From Pseudomonadota bacterium (GTDB lineage: Bacteria; Pseudomonadota; Alphaproteobacteria; Sphingomonadales; SMXR01), in assembly GCA_022568115.1 (NCBI GenBank), contig JADFFP010000025.1, positions 1 through 9,971 on the forward strand: a stretch of 9,971 nucleotides of DNA. Reading direction: 5' to 3'. Of this stretch, positions 1 to 6,231 are shown piece after piece. A model generated the notes under the pieces. That model was not told where the DNA came from. It worked only from the letters and a program-made list of their open reading frames with translations, and did not search any database. Position 1 is the stretch's first letter, and each line of letters begins with the position of its first letter. The translations under genes and the position numbers were made by a program.

Positions 1-90
1 CGCCCGAAACTCTACGTTGGCATGCTCCTCGCCACCTATGCCGCCGAAGAACTGATTGAGATAGAGGACTACTTTGACAGTGTCAGCCAT
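1..90 (-). CDS. Glycine/sarcosine/betaine reductase component B-like (GrdB-like) protein, N-terminal fragment
   Basis: Thirty codons are visible before the gene leaves the window at its 3' side. The translation begins MADTVKVVLYLNQFFGG and continues IGGEEHANVEFRA. The block VVxYxNQFFGGIGGEE is the signature start of the GrdB family, the selenoprotein B-type subunit of glycine, sarcosine and betaine reductases. Characterised members take part in reductive deamination of the substrate; many environmental homologues have unknown substrates and may lack selenocysteine. The catalytic part lies outside the window, so neither the reaction nor the presence of a Sec codon can be judged. The start at 90 is chosen because GGAGG (96-100) lies five bases upstream. 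In-frame ATGs at 102 and 144 are possible but have weaker ribosome sites. It is divergent from the SelA-like gene at 340, with 249 bp between the starts. The family call rests on a short but very distinctive motif. Confidence 0.72.
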   Translation of the reverse strand, partial: MADTVKVVLYLNQFFGGIGGEEHANVEFRA

Positions 91-276
91 GGCCGCCTCC
101 ATGTCTTTCCACGTGCTCCAACCCAGGGTCAAAGGTGGAGCCATGCGGTGTTTTTGGCCCCGTTTCCGTGCTCGAGAACGGGTAAGATGACCGCCTTCAG
201 ACCGGCCGTTCGATAGGCGGCCAACGCCGGATAAGAGCAGTATAGAATCGGGCGGCAGCGACGTCAACCACTCGGC

Positions 277-305
277 TTGACAGCTTCAATTCGTAATCAT
301 ACAGT
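277..305 (+). promoter_or_regulatory. Putative sigma70-type promoter of the SelA-like gene
   Basis: A perfect -35 hexamer TTGACA (277-282) is followed after exactly 17 bases by TACAGT (300-305), which matches four of six positions of TATAAT. Transcription would start near 312, giving a leader of about 28 nt with the ribosome site AAGGAGG at 327-333. This fits the downstream gene well, but it is a motif match only. Confidence 0.5.
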
Positions 306-339
306 GGGCCGGTGAGCTGAAGCGGCAAGGAGGTGTCCA

Positions 340-1491
340 ATGGTCACGGCAGTCGAGCGTTTGAAGAGATCGGGCGGCATTTATGAGCGTCTGGGGATCG
401 AGCCGATTATCAACGCTTCGGGTACCGGAACGAACCTGGGCGGCTCGATCATGGAGCCGGAGGTCACGCAGGCCATGGTGGACGCCAGCCGCGTGATGAT
501 AAGGCTGCGAGACCTGAACGAGCGGGCAGGAGAGGTCATCGCACAGCACACCGGGGCCGAGGCAGGGCTAGTCTGTGCGGGGGCGGCGGCCGGGATGATG
601 CTGCAGGCGGCGGCGTGCATGACGGGCAAGGACCCGGCGAAGATCAAGCAGCTCCCTGACACGTCGGGCATGAAAAACGAGATCGTCGTCAAGTGGGACC
701 AGAACAGTGGCTATGTTCAAAACTGGCGCCAATCCGGTGCGAAGATCGTGTTCGTGGGCAGCAGCGGGAGGGCCCGTGACTGGGAGATCGAGGGAGCCAT
801 CGGAGAGAAGACTGCGGCGCTGGCGTTCACCGCCTCACGCTGGTACCCCGACTCCTTTGACGGATTGGATGAAATGGTAGAGATCGGGCAGCGCCACGGC
901 GTTCCGGTCATAGTGGACGCGGCGGCGATGCTACCTCCGCCGGAGAACCTTCGCAGGTTCATCGAGCATGGTGCGGACATGGTGGCCTTCAGCGGCGGCA
1001 AGGCGCTCAGGGGCCCCCAGTCCGCGGGAATCCTGTGCGGCAGGGAGGACCTGGTGGAGGTTGCGGCCATGAACAGCAGCCCGAACTCCTCCATCGGAAG
1101 GCCGGCCAAGGTCTGCCGGGAGGAGATCGTGGGACTGATGGTAGCTCTGGAGCGCTACGTGGAGCGCGACCATGAGGCGGACCAGCGCCGCTGGCGCGAG
1201 CAGTGCCAGGAGGTCGTGGACGCCATAATCGAGATTCCCGGAGTTACTGCCGCCGTCGCTCAGGACGACTGGAGCCGGCCGGTCCCGGAGACGACCATCG
1301 GCCTGGGCGCCGACTATCGGGGCCCCTCGCCACAGGACGTCAGGGATGCCCTGGGTGACGGCGATCCACCGATCGTCATCGGGGTGGCCCGGCGTCCGGG
1401 GGAGGACCTGTTCATCAACCCCCACGGGTTGCTGGAGGGCGAGGCGGAGCTGGTAGCGCAGCGGCTACGGGCAGCCATGATGGGCGAGTAG
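340..1491 (+). CDS. SelA/D-glucosaminate-6-phosphate ammonia-lyase family PLP-dependent enzyme
   Basis: A 383-residue fold-type I PLP enzyme of the COG1921 (SelA-like) group. Visible marks are the N-terminal block IYERLGIEPIINASGTGTNL, a Gly/Ala-rich cofactor-phosphate region (about 73-88), the Asp that should pair with the pyridine nitrogen in VIVDAAA (Asp193), and the Schiff-base lysine in FSGGKALRGPQ (Lys221). True bacterial selenocysteine synthase SelA is usually about 460 residues, with an N-terminal domain that binds tRNA-Sec. That domain is absent here, so a metabolic lyase or related role on a small amino compound is more likely than Sec-tRNA synthesis. The start is firm: AAGGAGG at 327-333 lies six bases before ATG. 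The gene is divergent from the GrdB-like gene, and the two may share a pathway. Codon use is strongly G/C-ending (9 of 10 Lys codons are AAG), unlike the genes right of 1650. The substrate is unknown. Confidence 0.85.
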   Translation: MVTAVERLKRSGGIYERLGIEPIINASGTGTNLGGSIMEPEVTQAMVDASRVMIRLRDLNERAGEVIAQHTGAEAGLVCAGAAAGMMLQAAACMTGKDPAKIKQLPDTSGMKNEIVVKWDQNSGYVQNWRQSGAKIVFVGSSGRARDWEIEGAIGEKTAALAFTASRWYPDSFDGLDEMVEIGQRHGVPVIVDAAAMLPPPENLRRFIEHGADMVAFSGGKALRGPQSAGILCGREDLVEVAAMNSSPNSSIGRPAKVCREEIVGLMVALERYVERDHEADQRRWREQCQEVVDAIIEIPGVTAAVAQDDWSRPVPETTIGLGADYRGPSPQDVRDALGDGDPPIVIGVARRPGEDLFINPHGLLEGEAELVAQRLRAAMMGE

Positions 1492-1492
1492 G

Positions 1493-1511
1493 CGAGCCGC
1501 CTGGCGGCTCG
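1493..1511. terminator. Perfect palindrome between two convergent gene ends
   Basis: A 9-bp perfect inverted repeat with a single central base, CGAGCCGCC-T-GGCGGCTCG, starts two bases after the SelA-like stop codon and lies 13 bases before the stop of the opposing reading frame. As RNA it would fold into a seven-base-pair G/C stem with a five-base loop on either strand. No T-run follows on either side, so it is not a classic intrinsic terminator. Its place between convergent ends suggests a shared transcription or mRNA 3' end. Confidence 0.45.
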
Positions 1512-1524
1512 AAAGATTCGCGGC

Positions 1525-1788
1525 CTAGTAGTCCTCGAAGCTCTGGCGGCCGAAGCCGTAGTAGTCCTGAAGGTAGTTGGAGCCGTAGCTGCCGTGGATG
1601 GGCGGCCGCTCCTCAAGCGACAGCGCGGCCACCTGTGCCATCACCAGCCGGCGGTCGAGATAATCTTTTCTGAACTCGGCCAGCGAGGGAACGTAAATCA
1701 AAACCTCGATCATCATCACAAACAAAATGATCAGCACCAGCAATTGTGATGACAGGCTATTGAAAAATGTTGGACGTTTCCCTTGCAT
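1525..1788 (-). CDS. Hybrid reading frame: sensor histidine kinase N-terminus joined to an unrelated C-terminal tail
   Basis: The 87-codon frame reads as two parts. Residues 1 to about 58 look like the start of an alphaproteobacterial sensor histidine kinase: a short cytoplasmic leader, a transmembrane helix LLVLIILFVMMIEVLIYV (about 16-33), then PSLAEFRKDYLDRRL and AQVAALSLEE, the beginning of the periplasmic sensor region. The rest of such a kinase (second membrane helix, HAMP, phospho-acceptor His and ATPase domains) is missing. The last 27 or so residues (RPPIHGSYGSNYLQDYYGFG onward, ending FEDY) do not fit a kinase. They look like the tail of another protein and use codons ending in G or C in 26 of 27 cases, whereas the first part uses mixed codons. 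No Shine-Dalgarno site is seen before the ATG at 1788. The partner gene upstream encodes a DUF547 protein. As it stands the product cannot be a working kinase. Confidence 0.6.
   Translation of the reverse strand: MQGKRPTFFNSLSSQLLVLIILFVMMIEVLIYVPSLAEFRKDYLDRRLVMAQVAALSLEERPPIHGSYGSNYLQDYYGFGRQSFEDY
1600..1625. other. Seam between two DNA sources of different composition
   Basis: Kinase-like residues end near the LSLEE codons and G/C-ending codon use takes over at RPPIHG, which places the change at about 1610. Left of it lie the GrdB-like and SelA-like genes with G/C-rich codon use. Right of it lies the alphaproteobacterial rpmH-dapD neighbourhood with mixed codon use. No insertion-sequence end, tRNA gene or direct repeat marks the join. 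It could be an assembly chimera or a genuine recombination point; the sequence alone cannot separate these. Confidence 0.55.
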
Positions 1789-1815
1789 GAATGAATTTGT
1801 AGAGGAATTTTGCCT

Positions 1816-1831
1816 AAAATTAAATAATTTT
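1816..1831. repeat. A/T-rich perfect inverted repeat in the DUF547-kinase gap
   Basis: AAAATTA-AA-TAATTTT is a perfect seven-base inverted repeat in the 67-nt gap between the DUF547 stop codon and the kinase ATG. It could be a weak hairpin, part of a promoter for the kinase, or chance in an A/T-rich spacer. Confidence 0.3.
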
Positions 1832-1855
1832 CAGGGTTTTACCCGGGAAGGGTGT

Positions 1856-2725
1856 TCAGTTGTCTGAGGTTTGACCCGCGGCATCGTTCAGATCCCAGTC
1901 AAATCCGTAGCTGGAAATTTTCCCGACCGGCGCCAGCTGAACCGCTAAATCCCCCCGCGCCCGGTTTTTGATGTGGGCCAGGATTTGCTCTTCCTGTTCG
2001 CCGAAATCGCGCCCATACCAGTCGTATATGCGTGACAGCGTAACCCCGGTCCCCCTGATCTGGCGGATCGCCGGACCATGGTTGATGAAAGTGGTTTCGG
2101 CCGCCGCCAGGTCTTCCTCAATGGATTTCCCGGTAAAAGGCTTTGCCGCCAGCGCCGGGCAGCCCCGCGCCCCGCAGCTCAAGACATAATGGATCCGCAA
2201 ATCTTCCCAGATCGGGCGCAGGATGCGGTGGTGGATGTCGTTCAGGCTCAGATTTATCAGGTACACCCGGAACCTTTTTTCCTTCCACGGTCCGGGCGAG
2301 AAAAACCACCCGCCGATGTCGTTAATGCTGCGCACCGGATAGTCTTCAAGAACGATACTGACCACCAGGGCATTATAGGCGTTGATCCAGAACGCCATTT
2401 GTTCATCCCGGTTCAGGCGGTCGACATCGGTCCGCCCCAGCATGATGATGTATTGGGACAAAACCTCCTGGTCCTGGTCTGTGACGGCGGCATAGTTAAA
2501 AGCGCTTTCCCCCTCATCCCGGGCCACCAGGTAGGCGCCCAGAAGGTTTTGCCAGGGGCTGTGGTCGACCGCCCGACCGGAGAGCTGGTCATTGACCAGC
2601 CAGCGCTCCATAAGGTTCGGTTTTTCCGCTGCCTGCAACAGGGCAATAGGGAACAGAAGAAAAATCAGGGCGGCCAGAAACCTCCGGCCGGCCGCTCGCG
2701 TTAATCCTGGCTTGTTTAATGTCAT
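1856..2725 (-). CDS. Exported DUF547-domain protein
   Basis: A 289-residue protein of the DUF547 family, whose biochemical role is unknown. It starts with an apparent Sec signal peptide: MTLNKP, a basic stretch, a hydrophobic core (about 15-31), then LLQAA before EKP as a likely cleavage site near residue 33. It is therefore expected in the periplasm. Family hallmarks are FWINAYNALVV (112-122), the cysteine motif SCGARGCPAL (183-192), YDWYGRDF (234-241) and a Tyr-Gly-Phe-Asp-Trp ending (about 273-278). The frame is open back to 2863, but ATG 2725 is chosen because it gives the signal peptide directly and has GAGGGG eight bases upstream; a longer start would run into the rpmH promoter. It precedes the sensor-kinase fragment on the same strand, so the pair may form an operon. 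It is divergent from rpmH. Confidence 0.85.
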   Translation of the reverse strand: MTLNKPGLTRAAGRRFLAALIFLLFPIALLQAAEKPNLMERWLVNDQLSGRAVDHSPWQNLLGAYLVARDEGESAFNYAAVTDQDQEVLSQYIIMLGRTDVDRLNRDEQMAFWINAYNALVVSIVLEDYPVRSINDIGGWFFSPGPWKEKRFRVYLINLSLNDIHHRILRPIWEDLRIHYVLSCGARGCPALAAKPFTGKSIEEDLAAAETTFINHGPAIRQIRGTGVTLSRIYDWYGRDFGEQEEQILAHIKNRARGDLAVQLAPVGKISSYGFDWDLNDAAGQTSDN

Positions 2726-2862
2726 GCCAAAGCCCCTCATTCCCAGCTTCCGGCTTCTAGCTTTATCCCAATTTGTTCCAAAGGGCAAAAGGAGCGTAAA
2801 AGGCCCTGAATTTTTGGCCCTGATCCCGGAAAACAAATTGAGGAAATTCACCTTTACGGCCA

Positions 2863-2891
2863 TTGACTTGTCCTGGGGAGAGCGCTATACA
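2863..2891 (+). promoter_or_regulatory. Sigma70-type promoter of rpmH
   Basis: TTGACT (2863-2868) and TATACA (2886-2891) are separated by exactly 17 bases, and each matches the consensus at five and four positions respectively. The start of transcription would fall near 2898, giving a leader of about 54 nt before the rpmH ATG. It is the only strong candidate in the gap between the divergent DUF547 gene and rpmH, and it fits a highly expressed ribosomal protein gene. Confidence 0.7.
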
Positions 2892-2910
2892 CCCCCTCGC
2901 AATTGAGAAA

Positions 2911-2937
2911 CGGGTCAGGCCCAAGAGGCTGAACCCG
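2911..2937 (+). other. Hairpin in the rpmH 5' leader
   Basis: CGGGTCAG (2911-2918) can pair with CTGAACCCG (2929-2937) to make an eight-base-pair stem with one bulged A and a ten-base loop. The stem ends four bases before the AGAGG ribosome site (2942-2946), so it could affect ribosome access or mRNA stability. There is no T-run, so it is not a terminator. No known leader family was recognised. Confidence 0.35.
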
Positions 2938-2951
2938 GAGCAGAGGCGACA

Positions 2952-3086
2952 ATGAAAAGAACATTTCAGCCCAGCAACCTGGTTAGAAAACGGCGACACG
3001 GTTTCCGCGCCCGGATGGCCACTGTCGGCGGCCGCCGGATCCTGAATGCAAGGCGGGCCAAGGGCCGCAAGCGCCTTTCTGCTTAA
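2952..3086 (+). CDS. rpmH: 50S ribosomal protein L34
   Basis: A 44-residue, very basic protein. It begins [20 protein letters not shown], passes through the conserved [19 protein letters not shown] block and ends RLSA, full length for bacterial L34. L34 is a small protein of the large subunit that packs against 23S rRNA. The ribosome site AGAGG (2942-2946) lies five bases before ATG. It heads the + strand cluster and is followed by rnpA, the usual bacterial arrangement. The promoter at 2863-2891 and the terminator at 3124-3152 suggest that much of its transcription is independent of the genes downstream. Confidence 0.97.
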   Translation: MKRTFQPSNLVRKRRHGFRARMATVGGRRILNARRAKGRKRLSA

Positions 3087-3090
3087 TTTC

Positions 3091-3112
3091 AAGGGGGCAA
3101 TCGACCCTTTTT
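3091..3112 (+). terminator. Weak hairpin with T-run just after rpmH
   Basis: AAGGG (3091-3095) can pair with CCCTT (3105-3109) around a nine-base loop, followed by T's to 3112. The stem is short, so any termination would be weak. It stands in tandem with the stronger terminator at 3124-3152. Confidence 0.3.
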
Positions 3113-3123
3113 GAGGATCAGCG

Positions 3124-3152
3124 CCGGCTCCCACCAAGGGGCCGGTTTTTTT
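3124..3152 (+). terminator. Intrinsic terminator between rpmH and rnpA
   Basis: CCGGCTCC (3124-3131) pairs with GGGGCCGG (3138-3145) in an eight-base-pair stem with one G-T pair and a six-base loop, followed directly by seven T's (3146-3152). This is a textbook Rho-independent shape. It lies 28 nt before the rnpA start, so it probably acts as a partial stop: abundant L34 mRNA, with read-through feeding rnpA and the genes after it. Confidence 0.8.
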
Positions 3153-3180
3153 ATGTTTCTTGACGGTATAGATACAGATC

Positions 3181-3549
3181 ATGAGGAAAAAGCCCGACAT
3201 ATATACCCTGAAGACCCGCCGGCAGTTTTTATCGGTGGCGGCCGCTGGTGTCAAAAAGCCCATGCCGGGCCTGGTGGTCCAGATTAAGGCGCCGGCCGAG
3301 GATGCGGAAAAAGGGATTTACGCCGGCCTGACCGTGACCAAACGGTGCGGCGGCGCGGTTGAGCGCAACCGCATCAAGCGCCGCCTGAGAAAGGTGATCG
3401 GGGAGGTTTTCCCGGACTCTGGCCGGGATCGATTTCACTATGTGGTGATCGGGCGAAAAGCGGCCCTTAAGAGGCCCTATGAATTGTTGGTTCAGGATTT
3501 GAAAAGCGCGCTCGAAGTCTTACATAAGCGTCTTGAAAAAAAGGTCTGA
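3181..3549 (+). CDS. rnpA: Ribonuclease P protein component
   Basis: A 122-residue basic protein that assists the RNase P RNA in maturing tRNA 5' ends. It shows the N-terminal LKTRRQFLSVAAAG region, GLTVTKRCGGAVERNRIKRR with the diagnostic RNR motif at residues 62-70, and the usual C-terminal helix rich in Lys and Leu. ATG 3181 is the first possible start because a stop in the same frame lies at 3169-3171. No clear Shine-Dalgarno site precedes it, which suggests modest translation compared with rpmH. The gene follows an intrinsic terminator and is three bases upstream of yidD. Confidence 0.95.
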   Translation: MRKKPDIYTLKTRRQFLSVAAAGVKKPMPGLVVQIKAPAEDAEKGIYAGLTVTKRCGGAVERNRIKRRLRKVIGEVFPDSGRDRFHYVVIGRKAALKRPYELLVQDLKSALEVLHKRLEKKV

Positions 3550-3552
3550 GAC

Positions 3553-3825
3553 ATGTCGCCATTGGCCAAATTTTTCCAGCTTATGATCAGCGGCTACCAG
3601 CGGCTGGTTTCACCCTTTTTTCCGCCCACCTGCCGCTTCCAGCCGACCTGCAGCCAGTACGCGGCGGAGGCTATTAAACTTCATGGTGGACTTACGGGCT
3701 CGTGGCTGGCATTAAAGCGCATTGGCCGGTGCCACCCCTTTGGCGGCTCCGGTTTTGATCCCGTGCCGGAGGCCTCTGAGGGGCATTCTGAACCGCGCAA
3801 AAAGAAAGCGAAGAATAAGGTTTGA
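3553..3825 (+). CDS. yidD: Membrane protein insertion efficiency factor YidD
   Basis: A 90-residue protein of the YidD (DUF37) family, which helps YidC-dependent insertion of inner-membrane proteins from the cytoplasmic face. An amphipathic N-terminus (about 1-24) precedes the family core [17 protein letters not shown] and [14 protein letters not shown], with the three conserved cysteines at 27, 33 and 60. The C-terminus is a short Lys/Arg-rich tail. The start lies three bases after the rnpA stop, with AAGG in the last rnpA codons as ribosome site. Its place between rnpA and yidC is the standard one. Confidence 0.95.
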   Translation: MSPLAKFFQLMISGYQRLVSPFFPPTCRFQPTCSQYAAEAIKLHGGLTGSWLALKRIGRCHPFGGSGFDPVPEASEGHSEPRKKKAKNKV

Positions 3826-3828
3826 ATT

Positions 3829-5580
3829 ATGGGTGATATGAAAAATTTGCTGTGGGCGGTGGTCCTCTCGATGCTGGTTCTGTTTCTCTATCAGACATTT
3901 TACTTAGGCCCGATGGATGAGCTGGCCCGTGAGCGGGAACAGCTGGATCAGGTAGCTGAGGTCGATCAACCCCTTGATCTGGGCGGTGAGACCATTACCG
4001 ACCCTGATGCACCTTCGCGGGAGATATTGGGTGAAGCCCCGCTGGAAGCGGTCTCCCCGCCGGCCGTCTCGGTCCCGGTGATAATTGACGCCGCCCGCGT
4101 ACGCGGCAGTATTTCAACCCGTGGGGCCACGCTGGATAATCTGATCCTGAAGGATTATTACGACCGGGTTGGCGAAGGGGCGTTAAATATTAACCTTTTA
4201 AGGCCGGCGCCGGAAAATAATGCTTATTTTGCGCGGTTTGGCTGGCGGGCCAACGCCAGCGTCGAACTCCCCGATGAAAATACCGTCTGGAATGCCCGGG
4301 GCGGGACATTAACCACCGGCAACCCAGTCGAGCTTTACTGGGAAAACAGCCAGGGTGTTACCTTCCGCCAGTTTTTTTCGGTCGATGAAAATTTTCTTTT
4401 CACCGTCCGCCAGGTGGTTGAGAACAACTCAGGCGCCAGGATTAACGTCGCTCCTACCGGCGGCATCTGGCGCATCGACACCCCCGACACGCTGGGCTTT
4501 TTTATTCTGCACGAAGGGCCGATCGGGGTTTTCAATGACCAGGTTGAAGATGAGTACGACTATGAGGATTTGGCCGATGATGGCCCGTTGGAATATGCCG
4601 GAAGCAACAATGGCTGGCTGGGATTTACCGGCAAAAACTGGCTGACCGCACTGATTCCCGATCAAGGCAAATCCTTTACCGGCAATTATACCTACAGCAA
4701 AATACGCGGCCGGGATGTTTACCGGGCCAGATTCTTGGTCGAAGGCGGTGAAGTTGTGGCGATCGGCGCGAGATCAGAATACACTTCCCACTTTTTCGCC
4801 GGCGCCAAGGAAGTGGATCTGATCGATGCTTATAGCGAAGCCTATAACATTCCGAAATTTGACTGGGCGATCGATTGGGGCTGGTTCAGTTTCCTGACTC
4901 AGCCGATTTATTTCACCCTGGATTTTTTCTTCAAGGCGACCGGGAACTACGGGGTCGCGATCCTGATTTTGACCATCATCATCAAGATTTTCTTTTTCCC
5001 GCTGGCCAACAAGTCCTACCGGGCCATGAGCAAAATGAAAAAGCTGCAGCCCAAGATGAAGCAGATCAAGGAACGTTATGCCGACGACAAAACGCGCCAG
5101 CAGCAGGAAACGATGGCGCTTTACAAGAAGGAAAAGGTCAATCCGGCGGCCGGGTGCTTGCCGATTTTGCTGCAGATTCCGGTGTTTTTCGCCCTTTACA
5201 AGACGTTGTTTGTCACAATTGATTCCCGCCACCAGCCGTTCTTTGGCTGGGTCCACGATCTGTCGGCCCCGGACCCGGCAACCTTGATCACCGGTTTCGG
5301 CCTGATCGACTGGTCCTATCCGGGTTGGATTTCCTTCCTTGCGATCGGCATCTGGCCGATCCTGATGGGCCTGACCATGTGGCTGCAAATGAAGCTGAAC
5401 CCGCAATCTCCGGACCCGATCCAGGCCAAGATTTTCATGTTCATGCCGATCCTGTTTACCTTCATCCTGGCGCCGTTCCCGGTCGCCCTGGTGATTTACT
5501 GGACCTGGAACAACCTGCTGTCGATCGCCCAGCAGTGGGTCATCATGAGGCGCGAAGGTGTTTCAATAAAAGATGGCTAA
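3829..5580 (+). CDS. yidC: Membrane protein insertase YidC
   Basis: A 583-residue Gram-negative-type YidC (Oxa1 family), which inserts and folds inner-membrane proteins alone or with SecYEG. Order: MGDMKNLLWAVVLSMLVLF with the first membrane helix (about 5-23), an acidic linker, a large periplasmic beta domain (about 80-345), then the conserved five-helix core. The core begins near GNYGVAILILTIIIKIFFFP and has a cytoplasmic coiled loop around MSKMKKLQPKMKQIKERYAD; it ends in a short tail after WVIMRREGV. The positively charged groove residue is Lys386 where E. coli has Arg, which I take to be usual for alphaproteobacteria. The start lies three bases after yidD, and the end overlaps engB by eight bases, so their translation is probably coupled. 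No frame damage is seen. Confidence 0.97.
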   Translation: MGDMKNLLWAVVLSMLVLFLYQTFYLGPMDELAREREQLDQVAEVDQPLDLGGETITDPDAPSREILGEAPLEAVSPPAVSVPVIIDAARVRGSISTRGATLDNLILKDYYDRVGEGALNINLLRPAPENNAYFARFGWRANASVELPDENTVWNARGGTLTTGNPVELYWENSQGVTFRQFFSVDENFLFTVRQVVENNSGARINVAPTGGIWRIDTPDTLGFFILHEGPIGVFNDQVEDEYDYEDLADDGPLEYAGSNNGWLGFTGKNWLTALIPDQGKSFTGNYTYSKIRGRDVYRARFLVEGGEVVAIGARSEYTSHFFAGAKEVDLIDAYSEAYNIPKFDWAIDWGWFSFLTQPIYFTLDFFFKATGNYGVAILILTIIIKIFFFPLANKSYRAMSKMKKLQPKMKQIKERYADDKTRQQQETMALYKKEKVNPAAGCLPILLQIPVFFALYKTLFVTIDSRHQPFFGWVHDLSAPDPATLITGFGLIDWSYPGWISFLAIGIWPILMGLTMWLQMKLNPQSPDPIQAKIFMFMPILFTFILAPFPVALVIYWTWNNLLSIAQQWVIMRREGVSIKDG

Positions 5581-6214
5581 GGAAAAAGGCAGCGCGGCTG
5601 GCCCCCCCTGGGCCGTGGAGTGCACCTTTTTGACCAGTGCGGTTTCCGCCAACGATCTGCCCCAGACCAGCTTGCCGGAAGTGGCCTTCGCCGGGCGCTC
5701 CAACGTCGGGAAATCGACCCTGCTGAACGCCCTGTTGGGGCGCAAAAAGATGGCCAAGACTTCCAATACCCCGGGACGCACCCGGATGCTGAATTATTTT
5801 CATCTAACCGGAGATAGTCTGGGCGGCGGGTGTTATCTGGTTGATATGCCCGGCTATGGCTACGCCCGGGCGGCCAAGGGCCAGGTCAGGCGCTGGACCG
5901 GCCTGATCAAGGATTACATGAGGGGAAGGGCGCCCCTGAGGCGGCTGTTTCTTCTGATCGACGCCCGCCGCGGGCTGATGAAAAGCGACCGGGAAATCCT
6001 TGAACTTTTGCAAGCAGCCGCGGTTTCCACCCTGGTGGTGGCGACCAAAATCGACAAACTGAAAGTGGCGGAGCGTGAACCGGCTCTGGAAAAACTGCGC
6101 AACGACCTGAAACCTTATGTTATTGTGCACCCCGATATCCTGGCCACCAGCGCGGTCAAGAATATCGGCATTGATGACTTGCGCGATGCGATAGCCGACG
6201 TGTGCAAGGGTTAG
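5573..6214 (+). CDS. engB: Ribosome biogenesis GTP-binding protein EngB (YihA/YsxC)
   Basis: A 213-residue TRAFAC-class GTPase needed for late assembly of the large ribosomal subunit. All nucleotide motifs are present: G1 GRSNVGKS (41-48), G2 TPGRT (66-70), G3 DMPGYG (91-96), G4 TKID (158-161) and a G5-like TSAVKNIGI (192-200). The gene overlaps the end of yidC by eight bases in another frame, with no strong ribosome site, so it likely relies on translational coupling. In many alphaproteobacteria argB follows directly; here the next gene is the HAD hydrolase, 17 bases downstream. Confidence 0.95.
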   Translation: MAKEKGSAAGPPWAVECTFLTSAVSANDLPQTSLPEVAFAGRSNVGKSTLLNALLGRKKMAKTSNTPGRTRMLNYFHLTGDSLGGGCYLVDMPGYGYARAAKGQVRRWTGLIKDYMRGRAPLRRLFLLIDARRGLMKSDREILELLQAAAVSTLVVATKIDKLKVAEREPALEKLRNDLKPYVIVHPDILATSAVKNIGIDDLRDAIADVCKG

Positions 6215-6231
6215 GAGGAAGAACGCCTGCG

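Noticed and set aside
103..144. Upstream starts (ATG 102 or 144) for the GrdB-like gene
   Set aside because: The residues before ATG 90 do not resemble the family, and ATG 90 has the best-spaced GGAGG; kept only as alternatives.
22..216. Open frame of 64 codons on the + strand at the left edge
   Set aside because: It lies opposite the GrdB-like start, whose protein motif is convincing, and has no recognisable protein features or ribosome site.
931..1425. Long - strand open frame of 164 codons inside the SelA-like gene
   Set aside because: Shadow of a G/C-rich gene; the translation has no family features, while the + strand product has PLP-enzyme motifs.
2078..2704. Open frame of 208 codons on the + strand
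   Set aside because: It is antisense to the DUF547 gene, which has a signal peptide and family motifs.
2762..2771. DnaA-box-like TTTATCCCAA near rpmH, suggesting an origin of replication
   Set aside because: Only a single imperfect match, with no cluster of boxes, no A/T-rich unwinding region and no dnaA gene; rpmH in alphaproteobacteria is often away from the origin.
2726..2863. N-terminal extension of the DUF547 protein to ATG 2863
   Set aside because: It would place 46 residues before an otherwise well-formed signal peptide and begin within the rpmH -35 hexamer; ATG 2725 has its own ribosome site.
4774..5406. Open frame of 210 codons on the - strand
   Set aside because: Antisense shadow of yidC, with low-complexity charged content and no domain features.
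6202..6231. Earlier start (ATG 6202) for the HAD hydrolase
   Set aside because: It would overlap the end of engB, and the extra residues are not HAD-like; AGGAGG lies after it, serving ATG 6232.
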